A stretch of DNA of 12,986 bases from an uncultured Oscillibacter sp. (GCA_951800675.1 CATOKC010000098.1:1-12986); one strand, 5' to 3'. Numbered from the stretch's first letter, positions 1 through 7,740 are shown. Program-made: numbers and translations. The notes: a model not told the origin generated them from the letters alone.

Positions 1-179
1 ACATCGACGGGCACATGCTCTTCGGCATGACGGGCCGCCAGTGCCAAACGACGATGATCAACGGCAAAATCCTGATGAAAGACCGCCAGCTGACGGAAAT
101 CGACGAGGAGGCCGTCAACGCCGAAATTCTCCAGGCCTCCAAGAAGCTCTGGGGAACCCTGAACCACCGCGAATATTAA
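1..179 (+). CDS. ssnA: Putative aminohydrolase SsnA, C-terminal end (partial)
   Basis: Only the last 58 residues are in the window, read in the frame starting at base 3 and ending at TAA 177-179. The visible part contains GHMLFGMTGRQ, then a NGKILMKDRQL segment and IDEEAV, which is the small beta-sandwich end of an amidohydrolase-superfamily protein. The fit to SsnA rests on this tail plus the neighbour: in E. coli and many gut anaerobes ssnA sits next to ygfK, in the cluster linked to selenium-dependent molybdenum hydroxylases and anaerobic purine (urate/xanthine) breakdown. SsnA is expected to be a cytosolic metal-dependent hydrolase or deaminase; its metal-binding His/Asp residues lie upstream of the window and cannot be checked. 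Another amidohydrolase, such as a guanine deaminase-like enzyme, is possible from the tail alone. Confidence 0.72.
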   Translation, partial: IDGHMLFGMTGRQCQTTMINGKILMKDRQLTEIDEEAVNAEILQASKKLWGTLNHREY

Positions 180-212
180 AGAGGGGACTTCGTGACCCCC
201 TTTCGACCCCCC

Positions 213-250
213 CACCAGTCCGCGGACTGGTGAGCGCGCCCAAGGCGCGC
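213..250. promoter_or_regulatory. Two adjacent perfect hairpins in the ssnA-ygfK gap
   Basis: Bases 213-232 (caccagtccgcggactggtg) are a perfect 20-bp palindrome. One base later, 234-250 form a perfect 7-bp stem, gcgcgcc/ggcgcgc, around a caa loop. A short T5 run follows at 263-267, thirteen bases after the second stem, which is too far for a standard intrinsic terminator. The elements could be a dimeric regulator operator followed by an RNA hairpin, a processing or attenuation site that sets the ssnA:ygfK ratio, or a copy of a genome-wide repeat. The structure is seen directly; the role is inference. Confidence 0.5.
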
Positions 251-321
251 GAGTCGAGGAATTTTTATGACGCGCATGCCGCCGCAAAAACGATTTCATA
301 TATTCTAAGGAGGAAAACCTT

Positions 322-3270
322 ATGTCCGAACTCATGACCCCCATCCCGTTCCGGGAACTCATGACCTGGGTAACCGCCGAGTATCAAAAGGACGGCACCG
401 TCTTCGGCGTCCACAAGCCCTATAAGGCGGGCGTCAAGACCCTGCCCATCTTCGGCGAGAAAATCGAGACCCCCTTCGGCCCCGCCGCCGGACCCAATAC
501 CCAGCTGGCCCAGAACATCATTGCCGGCTATTTCGCCGGAGCCCGGTTCTTCGAGCTGAAAACCGTCCAAAAGATGGACGGCGCGGATTTGGCCGCCTGC
601 ATCAGCCGGCCCTGCATTTTGGCGGAGGACGAGTGCTACAACTGCGAGTGGTCCACGGAGCTGTATGTCCAGCAGGCCTTTGAGGAGTATGTAAAAGCCT
701 GGTGCGCCTGTAAAATCATGGCCAAGGTCTACGGCCTGGGCGACCCCGACGCCTTTGTGTTCAACATGTCCGTGGGCTACGACCTGGCGGGCATCCAGGG
801 GCCCAAGGTGGACAAATTCCTCACCGAGATGGTGGACGCCTCCAAGACCCCCATCTTCCAGGAGTGCATCCGGGTCCTCAAGGAGTTCTTCCCCGCCGAA
901 AGCGCCTTCATCGACGCCATCACGCCCCATGTCTCCGGCAGCGTCACCCTCTCCACCCTCCACGGCTGCCCACCGGACGAGATTGAGCGCATCGCCAGCT
1001 ACCTGATTGAGAAGAAGCGGCTCCACACCTTCGTCAAGTGCAACCCCACCATCCTGGGCTACGAGACCGCCCGGTCCATCCTGGACGGCATGGGCTACGA
1101 CTATATCGCCTTTGACGACCACCACTTTAAGGAGGACCTCCAGTACGCGGACGCGGTGCCCATGTTCCGCCGCCTCCAGGCCCTGGCGGACAAGACCGGC
1201 GTGGAGTTCGGCCTCAAGCTCTCCAACACCTTCCCCGTGGACGTGAGAGGCGGAGAACTGCCCAGCGAGGAAATGTACATGGCGGGCAAGTCCCTCTTCC
1301 CCCTGACCACCACCATGGCGGCCCGGATTTCCAAGGAGTTCGGCGGCCGCATGCGCATCAGCTACGCCGGAGGCGCCGACGCGCTGAACATCGACAAGCT
1401 GTTCTCCCTGGGCATTTGGCCCATCACCATGGCCACCACGGAGCTCAAGCCCGGCGGCTACCAGCGCTTCGTCCAGATCGGCGACAAGCTGGACGCCCTG
1501 GAGTTCCAGCCCTTCACTGGCGTGGACGTGGCGGGCATCGAGGCCCTGGCCCTGGCGGCCCGGTCCGACAAGTACCACGTCAAGGCCGTGAAGCCCCTTC
1601 CCAGCCGTAAGCTCAGCGAGAAGGTGCCCCTGCTGGACTGCTTCACCGCTCCCTGCAAGGGCGGCTGCCCCATCGCCCAGGACATCCCCGAGTACATTGA
1701 GCTGTGCCGGAAGGGCGAGTACGCCTCCGCCCTGCGGCTCATCTGCGAGAAGAACCCCCTGCCCTTCATCACGGGCACCATCTGCGCCCACCGCTGCCAG
1801 ACCAAGTGCACCCGGACCTATTACGATGATTCCGTCCAGATCCGGGCCACCAAGCTGGTGGCCGCCGAGAAGGGCTATGACGAATATCTGTCCAAGGTGA
1901 AGGCCCCCGCCCCCGCCAACAGCGGCAAGAAGGTGGCCGTCATCGGCGGCGGCCCCACCGGCATGGCGGCGGCTTACTTCGTGGGCCGGGCGGGCATCCC
2001 CGTCACTGTCTTTGAAAAAGCCGATAAGCTGGGCGGCATTGTCCGGCAGGTGATCCCCGGCTTCCGCATCTCCGACGAGGCCATTGACAAGGACGCGGCC
2101 CTGGTCGCCAAAATGGGCGCGGAAATCAAGCTGAACACCCCCGCCCCCTCGGTTGCCGAGCTGAAAGCGCAGGGGTACACCCATATCTTCTTCGCCGTGG
2201 GCGCGTGGAAGGCCGGGCGGCTGGATATCCCCGGCAACGTGGTGCCTGTCATCGGCTGGCTGAAGGATTTGAAGGCCGGAAAGGACGTATCCCTGGGCCA
2301 TGTTGCGGTGGTCGGCGGCGGCAACACCGCCATGGACGCCGCCCGGGCGGCCCTCCGGTCCGGGGCGAAGTCCTCCACCCTGGTGTACCGCCGGACAAAG
2401 AAGTACATGCCCGCCGACGCGGAGGAGCTGGAGCTGGCCATCGCCGACGGCGTGAGCTTCCTGGAGCTGGTAGCTCCCGTGGAGCAGAAGGACGGCAAGC
2501 TCCGCTGCGAGAAGATGAAGCTGGGCGAGCCCGACGAGAAAGGCCGCCGCAAGCCGGAGCCCACTGGGGAGTTTGTGGAGATCGACTGCGACACCGTGGT
2601 CTCCGCCGTGGGTGAGAAGGTGGAGAGCGAGCTCTTCACCGCCAGCGGCGTGGAGGTGGACGCCAAGGGTCTGCCGGACTTCCGCACCAACGTAGAGGGC
2701 GTCTACGCCGGCGGCGACGCCATGCGGGGCCCCGCCACGGTGGTGGAGGGCATCGCCGACGCCCAGTGGTTCGCCAACGCCGTTATTGGGGAGGCCCACA
2801 AGTTTGAGATTCCCGCCAAGGCCGTGGCCTCCCGGGCGGACGCCATCGCCAAGAAGGGTATTCTCTGCGAGTCCGCCAAGCGCGAGGGCGGCCGCTGCCT
2901 GACCTGCAACGTGGTGTGCCAGGTCTGCGCCGACGTGTGCCCCAACCGGGCCAACGTGGTGGTGGAGCTGCCCGACGGGCGGCATGAGATTCTCCATGTG
3001 GACCGGATGTGCAACGAGTGCGGCAACTGCGCCATTTTCTGCCCCTACGATTCCGCCCCCTACCGGGATAAGTTCACCCTGTTCAAGACCCGGGAGGGCT
3101 TTGACGAGAGCGTGAGCAACCAGGGCTTCCTGCCCCTGGGCGGAAGCAAGGTCCTGGTCCGGCTGGACGGGAAGGTCTTTGAGGCGGACTTGAGCGGCAA
3201 GAACGATCTGCCCGCGGACATCGAGGTATTCATCCTCACGGTGCTGAACAAGTACACGTATCTGCTGTAA
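322..3270 (+). CDS. ygfK: YgfK-type NAD(P)H-linked iron-sulfur flavoprotein (annotated as putative selenate reductase subunit)
   Basis: 982 residues against about 1030 for E. coli YgfK. The start is ATG 322, eight bases after AAGGAGG at 307-313. The N-terminal part (about 1-420) is a dihydroorotate/dihydropyrimidine-dehydrogenase-like FMN barrel, with FELKTVQ (Lys80), LHGCPPDE (Cys216), KCNPTILGY and the late glycine segment ISYAGGADALN. A GltD/DPD-type Fe-S domain follows (Cys440, 445, 449, 475, 488, 492, 496), then an FAD site GGGPTG (542-547) and an NAD(P)H site GGGNTAMDAAR (665-675). The C-terminal ferredoxin part has Cys859, 862, 866, 869, 873 and Cys897, 900, 903, 907. It should therefore pass electrons from NAD(P)H through FAD and Fe-S clusters to an FMN-site reduction in the cytosol. 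The selenate-reductase name is historical. The ssnA neighbour and the purine-degradation clusters of gut anaerobes suggest a purine- or pyrimidine-type ring as substrate, which is inference. Confidence 0.93.
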   Translation: MSELMTPIPFRELMTWVTAEYQKDGTVFGVHKPYKAGVKTLPIFGEKIETPFGPAAGPNTQLAQNIIAGYFAGARFFELKTVQKMDGADLAACISRPCILAEDECYNCEWSTELYVQQAFEEYVKAWCACKIMAKVYGLGDPDAFVFNMSVGYDLAGIQGPKVDKFLTEMVDASKTPIFQECIRVLKEFFPAESAFIDAITPHVSGSVTLSTLHGCPPDEIERIASYLIEKKRLHTFVKCNPTILGYETARSILDGMGYDYIAFDDHHFKEDLQYADAVPMFRRLQALADKTGVEFGLKLSNTFPVDVRGGELPSEEMYMAGKSLFPLTTTMAARISKEFGGRMRISYAGGADALNIDKLFSLGIWPITMATTELKPGGYQRFVQIGDKLDALEFQPFTGVDVAGIEALALAARSDKYHVKAVKPLPSRKLSEKVPLLDCFTAPCKGGCPIAQDIPEYIELCRKGEYASALRLICEKNPLPFITGTICAHRCQTKCTRTYYDDSVQIRATKLVAAEKGYDEYLSKVKAPAPANSGKKVAVIGGGPTGMAAAYFVGRAGIPVTVFEKADKLGGIVRQVIPGFRISDEAIDKDAALVAKMGAEIKLNTPAPSVAELKAQGYTHIFFAVGAWKAGRLDIPGNVVPVIGWLKDLKAGKDVSLGHVAVVGGGNTAMDAARAALRSGAKSSTLVYRRTKKYMPADAEELELAIADGVSFLELVAPVEQKDGKLRCEKMKLGEPDEKGRRKPEPTGEFVEIDCDTVVSAVGEKVESELFTASGVEVDAKGLPDFRTNVEGVYAGGDAMRGPATVVEGIADAQWFANAVIGEAHKFEIPAKAVASRADAIAKKGILCESAKREGGRCLTCNVVCQVCADVCPNRANVVVELPDGRHEILHVDRMCNECGNCAIFCPYDSAPYRDKFTLFKTREGFDESVSNQGFLPLGGSKVLVRLDGKVFEADLSGKNDLPADIEVFILTVLNKYTYLL

Positions 3271-3283
3271 GCGTAATCTCAAA

Positions 3284-3319
3284 CGGAGGCCGGGAAAAGT
3301 CCCGGCCTCCGCCTTTTTT
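3284..3319 (+). terminator. Intrinsic terminator after ygfK
   Basis: A perfect 12-bp stem (cggaggccggga / tcccggcctccg) around an AAAG loop, followed by CC and six T. It starts 13 bases after the ygfK stop and closes the ssnA-ygfK transcription unit. Confidence 0.93.
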
Positions 3320-3357
3320 GTCTTCTGGAAATATGACTGGAATTTACAGCCCGTCCG

Positions 3358-3366
3358 TGGTATACT
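3358..3366 (+). promoter_or_regulatory. Extended -10 promoter for uppP-ftsK
   Basis: TGGTATACT is an extended -10 (TGn plus TATACT, 5 of 6 matches to TATAAT) lying between the ygfK terminator and uppP. No good -35 sits 17 bases upstream (TGGAAT at 3338-3343 matches only half), as is common for extended -10 promoters. Transcription would start near 3373, giving a leader of about 30-40 bases. Confidence 0.5.
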
Positions 3367-3409
3367 GTATTCTGCATGAAAAAATCCCCAAGTTAGGAGT
3401 GTGAATCCC

Positions 3410-4246
3410 TTGACCCTGTTTTCCTCCGTCCTCCTGGGCGTCATCCAGGGGGTGACCGAGTTCCTGCCGGTGTCCAGCTCCGGCCATCTGGCCATTGCGG
3501 AGCACCTGCTGAACGTCTCCGGCGCGTCGTCGGTGCCGCCCTTTTTTGACGTGCTGCTCCACCTGGGCACCCTGTTCGCCGTATTCGCCGCTTATTGGGA
3601 GGACATCCGGGACATGATTCTGGAGTTCTTCTATGGCGTGAGCGATTTGGTTCACAGGACCACCCCCAGCCGCGTCCCCCCCGCCCGGCGGATGATTCTG
3701 CTGATCATCGCGGGCACCCTGCCCCTCTTCGCCGTGCTGCCTATCAAGGACACCATCGAATCCCTGGGGGACAACATGTACTTCGTGGCCTTCGCCCTGC
3801 TGGCCACCGGCTGCCTGCTCTTCGCCAGCGACCGCGTGCGCCGGGGGCGGAAGACGGAGAAAACCGCCACGATGCTGGACGCCCTGCTGGTGGGCGTGGG
3901 GCAGGCCGTGGCCACCTGCCCGGGGATCTCCCGGTCCGGCACCACCATCACCGCCGGGTGCTTCGTGGGCTTTGATCGGAAATTTGCCGTCCGCTACTCC
4001 TTCCTCATGTCCATCCCCGCCATTCTGGGGGCCAACATCTTAAGCCTCAAGGACGCGCTGGAGGGCGATATCCTCTGGGCGGAGGTTCCGGTTTATCTTG
4101 TGGGCGTGGTGGTCTCCGCCGTGGTGGGCTACGCCTGCATCCGCCTAATCAAGCTGGTGGCGGACAAGGGGAAGTTCGGCTTCTTCGCCTACTACTGCTG
4201 GCTGGCGGGCATTGTCACCCTGGCCTTGATCTTCACACAGAAGTGA
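3410..4246 (+). CDS. uppP: Undecaprenyl-diphosphate phosphatase UppP (BacA family)
   Basis: Removes a phosphate from undecaprenyl pyrophosphate at the membrane so the lipid carrier can be reused for peptidoglycan and other wall polymers; overexpression in this family gives bacitracin resistance. The 278-residue protein is hydrophobic and multi-spanning, as usual for the family. Near the N-terminus it has the (E/Q)xxxE active-site pair as Gln13/Glu17 and the LPVSSSGHL segment (His26), and at 171-179 the second signature PGISRSGTT with Arg175. I chose TTG 3410 because AGGAG (3395-3399) is ten bases before it. An in-frame GTG at 3401 would add three residues but lies only one base after the ribosome site. 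ftsK follows after 30 bases and is probably co-transcribed. Confidence 0.95.
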   Translation: MTLFSSVLLGVIQGVTEFLPVSSSGHLAIAEHLLNVSGASSVPPFFDVLLHLGTLFAVFAAYWEDIRDMILEFFYGVSDLVHRTTPSRVPPARRMILLIIAGTLPLFAVLPIKDTIESLGDNMYFVAFALLATGCLLFASDRVRRGRKTEKTATMLDALLVGVGQAVATCPGISRSGTTITAGCFVGFDRKFAVRYSFLMSIPAILGANILSLKDALEGDILWAEVPVYLVGVVVSAVVGYACIRLIKLVADKGKFGFFAYYCWLAGIVTLALIFTQK

Positions 4247-4276
4247 CCAATTTCGGACTCTTGGAGGTACATAACC

Positions 4277-6886
4277 GTGGCTTCCTCTTCACAAAAGAAA
4301 CCCGCCGCCAAAAAAACCGGCGGCAGATCCACCAAAAAGCCCCCGCAGAAGCAGCCCATCCGCCGGGAGGTTACCGGCGGTGTGCTGCTGGTGCTGGCCC
4401 TGTGCGTCTTTGTGGGCTATTTCGGCGTCAACGCCTTGTTTCTGGATTTTTTCGCTAAGCTTCTAAAGGGCCTCTTCGGCTACGGCTACTGGCTGGCGGG
4501 TCCCGCCCTGGCGCTGGCGGGGCTGATCCTGATTTTTCACCGGGGCCGCCCCGTCCAGCTGCGGACCACCTGCGCCCTGCTGCTGCCGCCGCTGTTCGGC
4601 TGCCTGACCCATCTGGTTTTCTGCAAGAAGGTCTACGAGCCCTCCTTCTTCAAGATGCTGGGGGCCATCTGGGCCGACGGCGTGGCCCTGGAGTCCGGCG
4701 GGGCCGTCTCCGGCGTGCTGGCCAACGGGTCCGCCGCCGTGTTCTCTTCCCTGGCCTCGGTGATTTTATTTACCGTTCTGTTCGTGGCCCTGCTCTTTGT
4801 GTCCCTGCGGCTGACCCTGGCGGCTTTCGCCGACTGGCGGAATAACCGCCTGCCCTATGAGGAGCCGCCCGAGCCCGCCATCCGCCTGACCCCTGTGGAC
4901 CCGCCCAAGCGCCGGGCCCCGGTGGGCCCCAAGCCCCAAATTGACATCCCCCTGGACGGCGAGGAGCGGCCCGCGAGGCCGGAGAAATCCGGGAAATTCA
5001 CCGGCTTCTTCCGCCACAAGGCCGACGCCCAGCCTACGCCGGACCAGGTGCTTCAAGCGGCCCCCGTCCCAAAGCCGGAGCCTGTTCCCGAACCGGAGCC
5101 GGAGCGCCCCCGGGCGGCCATCCCCGTGCCGCCTCCCGCGCCGGTGCCAGAGCCGTTTTCCTCCGGCACGTCCTCCCCGGCGGCTCTGGAGCCCATGGAG
5201 CCCCCGGCGCGGCCCGCGGTTCCCGAACCCGTCTCCCCCGAGCCCGCGCCGCCGCCGGAGAAGCCCCTGCCCACGGCGGAGGCATTCACCCGCAGCGGCA
5301 AGGCCGAGACGGCCAAGGAGGTGGCGGCCCAGACCGCCGCCGTGGCCGCGGAAATCGAGGAGAAGCTGGCCCTGGAGGAGGGGGAGTACCCCTATCCGCC
5401 GGTGGACCTTTTACAGCTGAACCAAGGGGAGAACCACATCGAGGCCGGGGCGGAGCTGCGAAACAACTCCCGCCGCCTGGCGGAGACCCTGACCAGCTTC
5501 GGCGTGGACGCCGCCCCCGGCGATGTGATACACGGACCCTCCGTCACCCGCTACGAGTTTATCCTGGAGCAGGGGGTCAAGCTCTCCAAGATCACCAACC
5601 TGGCGGACGACATCGCCCTGGCCCTGGGGGCCACCGGTGTGCGCATCGCCCCCATTCCCGACAAAATTTCCGTGGTGGGCATCGAGGTGCCCAACAAGCA
5701 GGTGACCCCGGTGCTCATCCGGGACGTGATTGAGTCCCGGGACTTCGCCGGGCACAAGTCCCAGGTGGCCTTCGCCCTGGGCCGGGACATCGGCGGGCGG
5801 AACGTCATCGGGGACATCGGTACCCTGCCCCATGTGCTCATCGCCGGCACCACCGGCTCCGGCAAGTCCGTGTGTACCAACTCCCTGATCATCAGCCTCC
5901 TCTACAAGTCCACGCCGGAGGACGTGCGCTTTATCATGGTGGACCCCAAGATGGTGGAGCTGGCCCCCTACAACGGCATCCCCCATCTGCTGATCCCTGT
6001 GGTGACGGACCCGAAGAAGGCCGCCGGGGCCCTCCAGTGGGCGGTGTTTGAGATGATGAAGCGCTACAAGACCTTCTCCGAGCATGGCGTGAAAAAGCTG
6101 GAGGAGTTCAACCAGCTTGCCAGAACGAAGGAGGGCATAGAGCCCCTGCCCAGCGTGGTGGTGGTCATCGACGAGCTGGCGGATTTGATGCTGGTGGCCG
6201 CCAAGGAGGTGGAGGAATCCATCTGCCGGGTGGCCCAGATGGGACGCGCCGCCGGGATGCACCTGGTCATCGCCACCCAGCGGCCTTCCGCCGACGTGAT
6301 CACCGGCCTCATGAAGGCCAATATCCCCAGCCGCATCGCCTTCGCCGTGGCCTCCTCCATGGAGTCCCGCATCATCCTGGACAACGGCGGCGCGGAAAAA
6401 TTAGTGGGCCGGGGCGACATGCTCTACGCCCCCCTGGGAGCCGGGAAGCCCACCCGGGTCCAGGGCTGCTTCATCACCCCGGAGGAGATCGAACGGGTGG
6501 TGTCCTTCGTCAAGCAGACCGGCGAGGCCCAGTACGATGACGACGTGATCGCCAAAATCGAGGAATCCGTCCAAGAGAAGGGTGGTAAAGCCGGAAAGCC
6601 CTCCGCCGAGCCCCAGGAGAGCGAGGAGGACGAGCTCCTCCCCGCCGCCGTGGAGGTCATTCTGGAGACGGGGCAGGCATCCACGTCCATGCTCCAGCGG
6701 CGCTTGAAGCTGGGCTACTCCCGTGCCGCGCGCCTGGTGGACCAGCTGGAGGAGCGGGGCTATGTGGGGCCCTTCGAGGGGTCCAAGCCCCGGCAGCTCC
6801 TCATCACCAAGGAGAAATGGCAGGAGATGAAGATGGGCGGAAGCGGCGGAGACGGGCTGGATGAGACGCCGGAAGAGGAGGCGTAG
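4277..6886 (+). CDS. ftsK: Membrane-anchored DNA translocase FtsK/SpoIIIE
   Basis: An ATP-driven hexameric DNA pump that moves chromosome arms through the closing septum during division; in endospore formers the same family (SpoIIIE) fills the forespore. 869 residues. The GTG start at 4277 follows GGAGGT (4263-4268) by eight bases. A basic Lys/Pro tail is followed by four membrane segments (about 33-54, 70-88, 96-115, 155-178). A Pro/Glu-rich linker (about 190-365) then leads to the alpha/beta motor with Walker A GTTGSGKS (524-531) and Walker B VVVVIDE (Asp632-Glu633). The C-terminal winged-helix gamma domain (about 785-848, with GYSRAARLVDQLEERGYVG) recognises the orienting sequences. All core residues are intact. 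FtsK and SpoIIIE cannot be told apart from sequence alone here. No clear terminator follows. Confidence 0.96.
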   Translation: MASSSQKKPAAKKTGGRSTKKPPQKQPIRREVTGGVLLVLALCVFVGYFGVNALFLDFFAKLLKGLFGYGYWLAGPALALAGLILIFHRGRPVQLRTTCALLLPPLFGCLTHLVFCKKVYEPSFFKMLGAIWADGVALESGGAVSGVLANGSAAVFSSLASVILFTVLFVALLFVSLRLTLAAFADWRNNRLPYEEPPEPAIRLTPVDPPKRRAPVGPKPQIDIPLDGEERPARPEKSGKFTGFFRHKADAQPTPDQVLQAAPVPKPEPVPEPEPERPRAAIPVPPPAPVPEPFSSGTSSPAALEPMEPPARPAVPEPVSPEPAPPPEKPLPTAEAFTRSGKAETAKEVAAQTAAVAAEIEEKLALEEGEYPYPPVDLLQLNQGENHIEAGAELRNNSRRLAETLTSFGVDAAPGDVIHGPSVTRYEFILEQGVKLSKITNLADDIALALGATGVRIAPIPDKISVVGIEVPNKQVTPVLIRDVIESRDFAGHKSQVAFALGRDIGGRNVIGDIGTLPHVLIAGTTGSGKSVCTNSLIISLLYKSTPEDVRFIMVDPKMVELAPYNGIPHLLIPVVTDPKKAAGALQWAVFEMMKRYKTFSEHGVKKLEEFNQLARTKEGIEPLPSVVVVIDELADLMLVAAKEVEESICRVAQMGRAAGMHLVIATQRPSADVITGLMKANIPSRIAFAVASSMESRIILDNGGAEKLVGRGDMLYAPLGAGKPTRVQGCFITPEEIERVVSFVKQTGEAQYDDDVIAKIEESVQEKGGKAGKPSAEPQESEEDELLPAAVEVILETGQASTSMLQRRLKLGYSRAARLVDQLEERGYVGPFEGSKPRQLLITKEKWQEMKMGGSGGDGLDETPEEEA

Positions 6887-7078
6887 AGGCCGGTCTTTGG
6901 CCGGTCCGTCCGCGGGGAACCCCGGCACTTCCAGAGAAACGGATACGCAGGTCCGTCCCTGCGGGCCCGCCCCCCTTACTAAAATACCTCAAAATACCTC
7001 AAAATACCGTTAGGGCGCTGCCGGGGAGGGAGTGCCCCCAAAAAGATCATGCTATGCAAGGGGCTATGAGAAAACCGA
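6887..7078. other. Intergenic stretch after ftsK, no gene seen
   Basis: This 192-base gap contains direct copies of ggtccgtcc (6902-6910 and 6951-6959), a small hairpin cgcagg/cctgcg (6946-6963), the 10-bp tandem repeat at 6981-7008, and a 7-bp stem gggcgct/agtgccc with one G-U pair (7013-7037). The last hairpin could be a weak terminator for minus-strand transcription, but neither side carries a proper T run. No ribosome site plus open frame of credible coding character was found. Confidence 0.5.
6981..7008. repeat. Ten-bp tandem repeat AAAATACCTC
   Basis: Two exact copies of aaaatacctc (6981-6990, 6991-7000) and a third reading aaaatacc then gt (7001-7010). The period of 10 bp places each copy on the same face of the helix. 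The tract is A/T-rich within otherwise very GC-rich DNA. There are too few copies for a CRISPR or a classical iteron origin. Confidence 0.8.
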
Positions 7079-7294
7079 TCAGGTCAGCCGTGTGGTTCTT
7101 TTTGTCTTTCGCGGTTCCGGCTCCGTCGATGAAGCATCGTCCCCCACCTTGATAATGGTGGGCCGGGCATAGCCAAGCATTTCGGAAATTTTATTATAGC
7201 GCGGTTCTTTCCCTCCCCCCAGGCGTTTTCGGTGGTGGAGGTAGAACCTCCCCCCCATCATAGCGGCTTTAACGGCCTTTCTAAAACTGTCCAT
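7079..7294 (-). CDS. Small hypothetical protein, doubtful
   Basis: A 71-residue open frame from ATG 7294 to TGA 7079. The same frame stays open to a TTG at 7573, but that extension overlaps the LysR-like remnant and has no support. The product is basic, with a possible short helix-turn-helix-like stretch ISEMLGYARPTI (about 36-47) and a charged, Ser/Thr-rich tail ending in KTKRTTRLT. I do not recognise the family. There is no good Shine-Dalgarno sequence before the ATG, and third-codon-position GC is clearly lower than in the neighbouring genes. This suggests acquired or decaying DNA, or a chance frame. It lies tail to tail with ftsK. Confidence 0.25.
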   Translation of the reverse strand: MDSFRKAVKAAMMGGRFYLHHRKRLGGGKEPRYNKISEMLGYARPTIIKVGDDASSTEPEPRKTKRTTRLT

Positions 7295-7397
7295 GATGTA
7301 CTCTGTTCCAAGCTGATTCCACAAGGGTTCAGGATCACTGTGATTGGACGTACCGCCACGGGCGCAAGCTTCCTGTAGGAAACGATCACCCCATCCT

Positions 7398-7740
7398 TCA
7401 GAGGACAAGACCGAACTGTTTACACAGCGCGGCAAACAGTTCCACAGCGACCTTGTCGGTTCGGGCCCCAGCCGTTGCGCCGGGTAAAAATCCCAAAGGA
7501 CGATACCGGCACAGCCAGCCCCCTGAAAATCCCTACGATTGCCGGCAGACTGATACAGCCATGCTCCTCGCAAATCCTGAAGCCGATATGCAAATCAAAA
7601 TTCCATGAGCGGAGCAACGGCTTCCGGTCAAACAGAAGTGCGGAACTCGCGCTGCCCCGCGCTGCGCAATCACACAAAAGCGTAGACTGCATTTTGCGGT
7701 TGACATTGATGATCTGCAAATTGTTGATTTCTTGATTTGG
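7398..7740 (-). pseudogene. Remnant resembling the C-terminal end of a LysR-type regulator
   Basis: Read on the minus strand, the frame with codons at 7740-7738 gives a segment with FDLHIGFRICEEHG, ISLPAIVGIFRGLAVPV and FGIFTRRNG. This resembles the end of a LysR effector-binding domain (a 'hydrophobic-LP-...-GL-VP' pattern). The frame hits a stop, but moving to the neighbouring frame near 7460-7466 gives DKVAVELFAALCKQFGLVL and a natural stop at 7398-7400, again like a LysR tail. The DNA-binding N-terminal part (about 200 residues) is absent; upstream is repetitive pyrimidine-rich DNA with an in-frame stop at 7762-7764. So it would be a truncated, frameshifted relic. The family call comes from pattern memory only and could be wrong. 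Confidence 0.33.

Noticed and set aside
299..304. TATATT as a -10 box before ygfK
   Set aside because: Transcription would start within the Shine-Dalgarno sequence, leaving no leader.
41..337. A 98-codon plus-strand frame across the ssnA end
   Set aside because: It overlaps ssnA in another frame, crosses the hairpins and runs into ygfK; no family resemblance.
3343..3348. TTTACA as a -35 for the uppP promoter
   Set aside because: It lies only 12 bases from TATACT; the spacing is too short.
265..3570. An 1101-codon open frame on the minus strand covering all of ygfK
   Set aside because: It is antisense to a clearly recognised flavoprotein; its composition (Gly, His, Leu, Ala repeats) is what a GC-rich gene gives on the opposite strand, and it runs through the terminator and into uppP.
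5411..6262. A 283-codon minus-strand frame opposite the FtsK motor
   Set aside because: Antisense of the Walker A/B region; His/Gly-rich translation typical of a shadow.
6981..7010. CRISPR or plasmid iterons
   Set aside because: Units are 10 bp and contiguous with fewer than three exact copies; no spacers, cas or replication gene nearby.
7475..7735. An 86-codon plus-strand frame in the remnant island
   Set aside because: No ribosome site or family resemblance; the minus-strand reading looks more like a protein.
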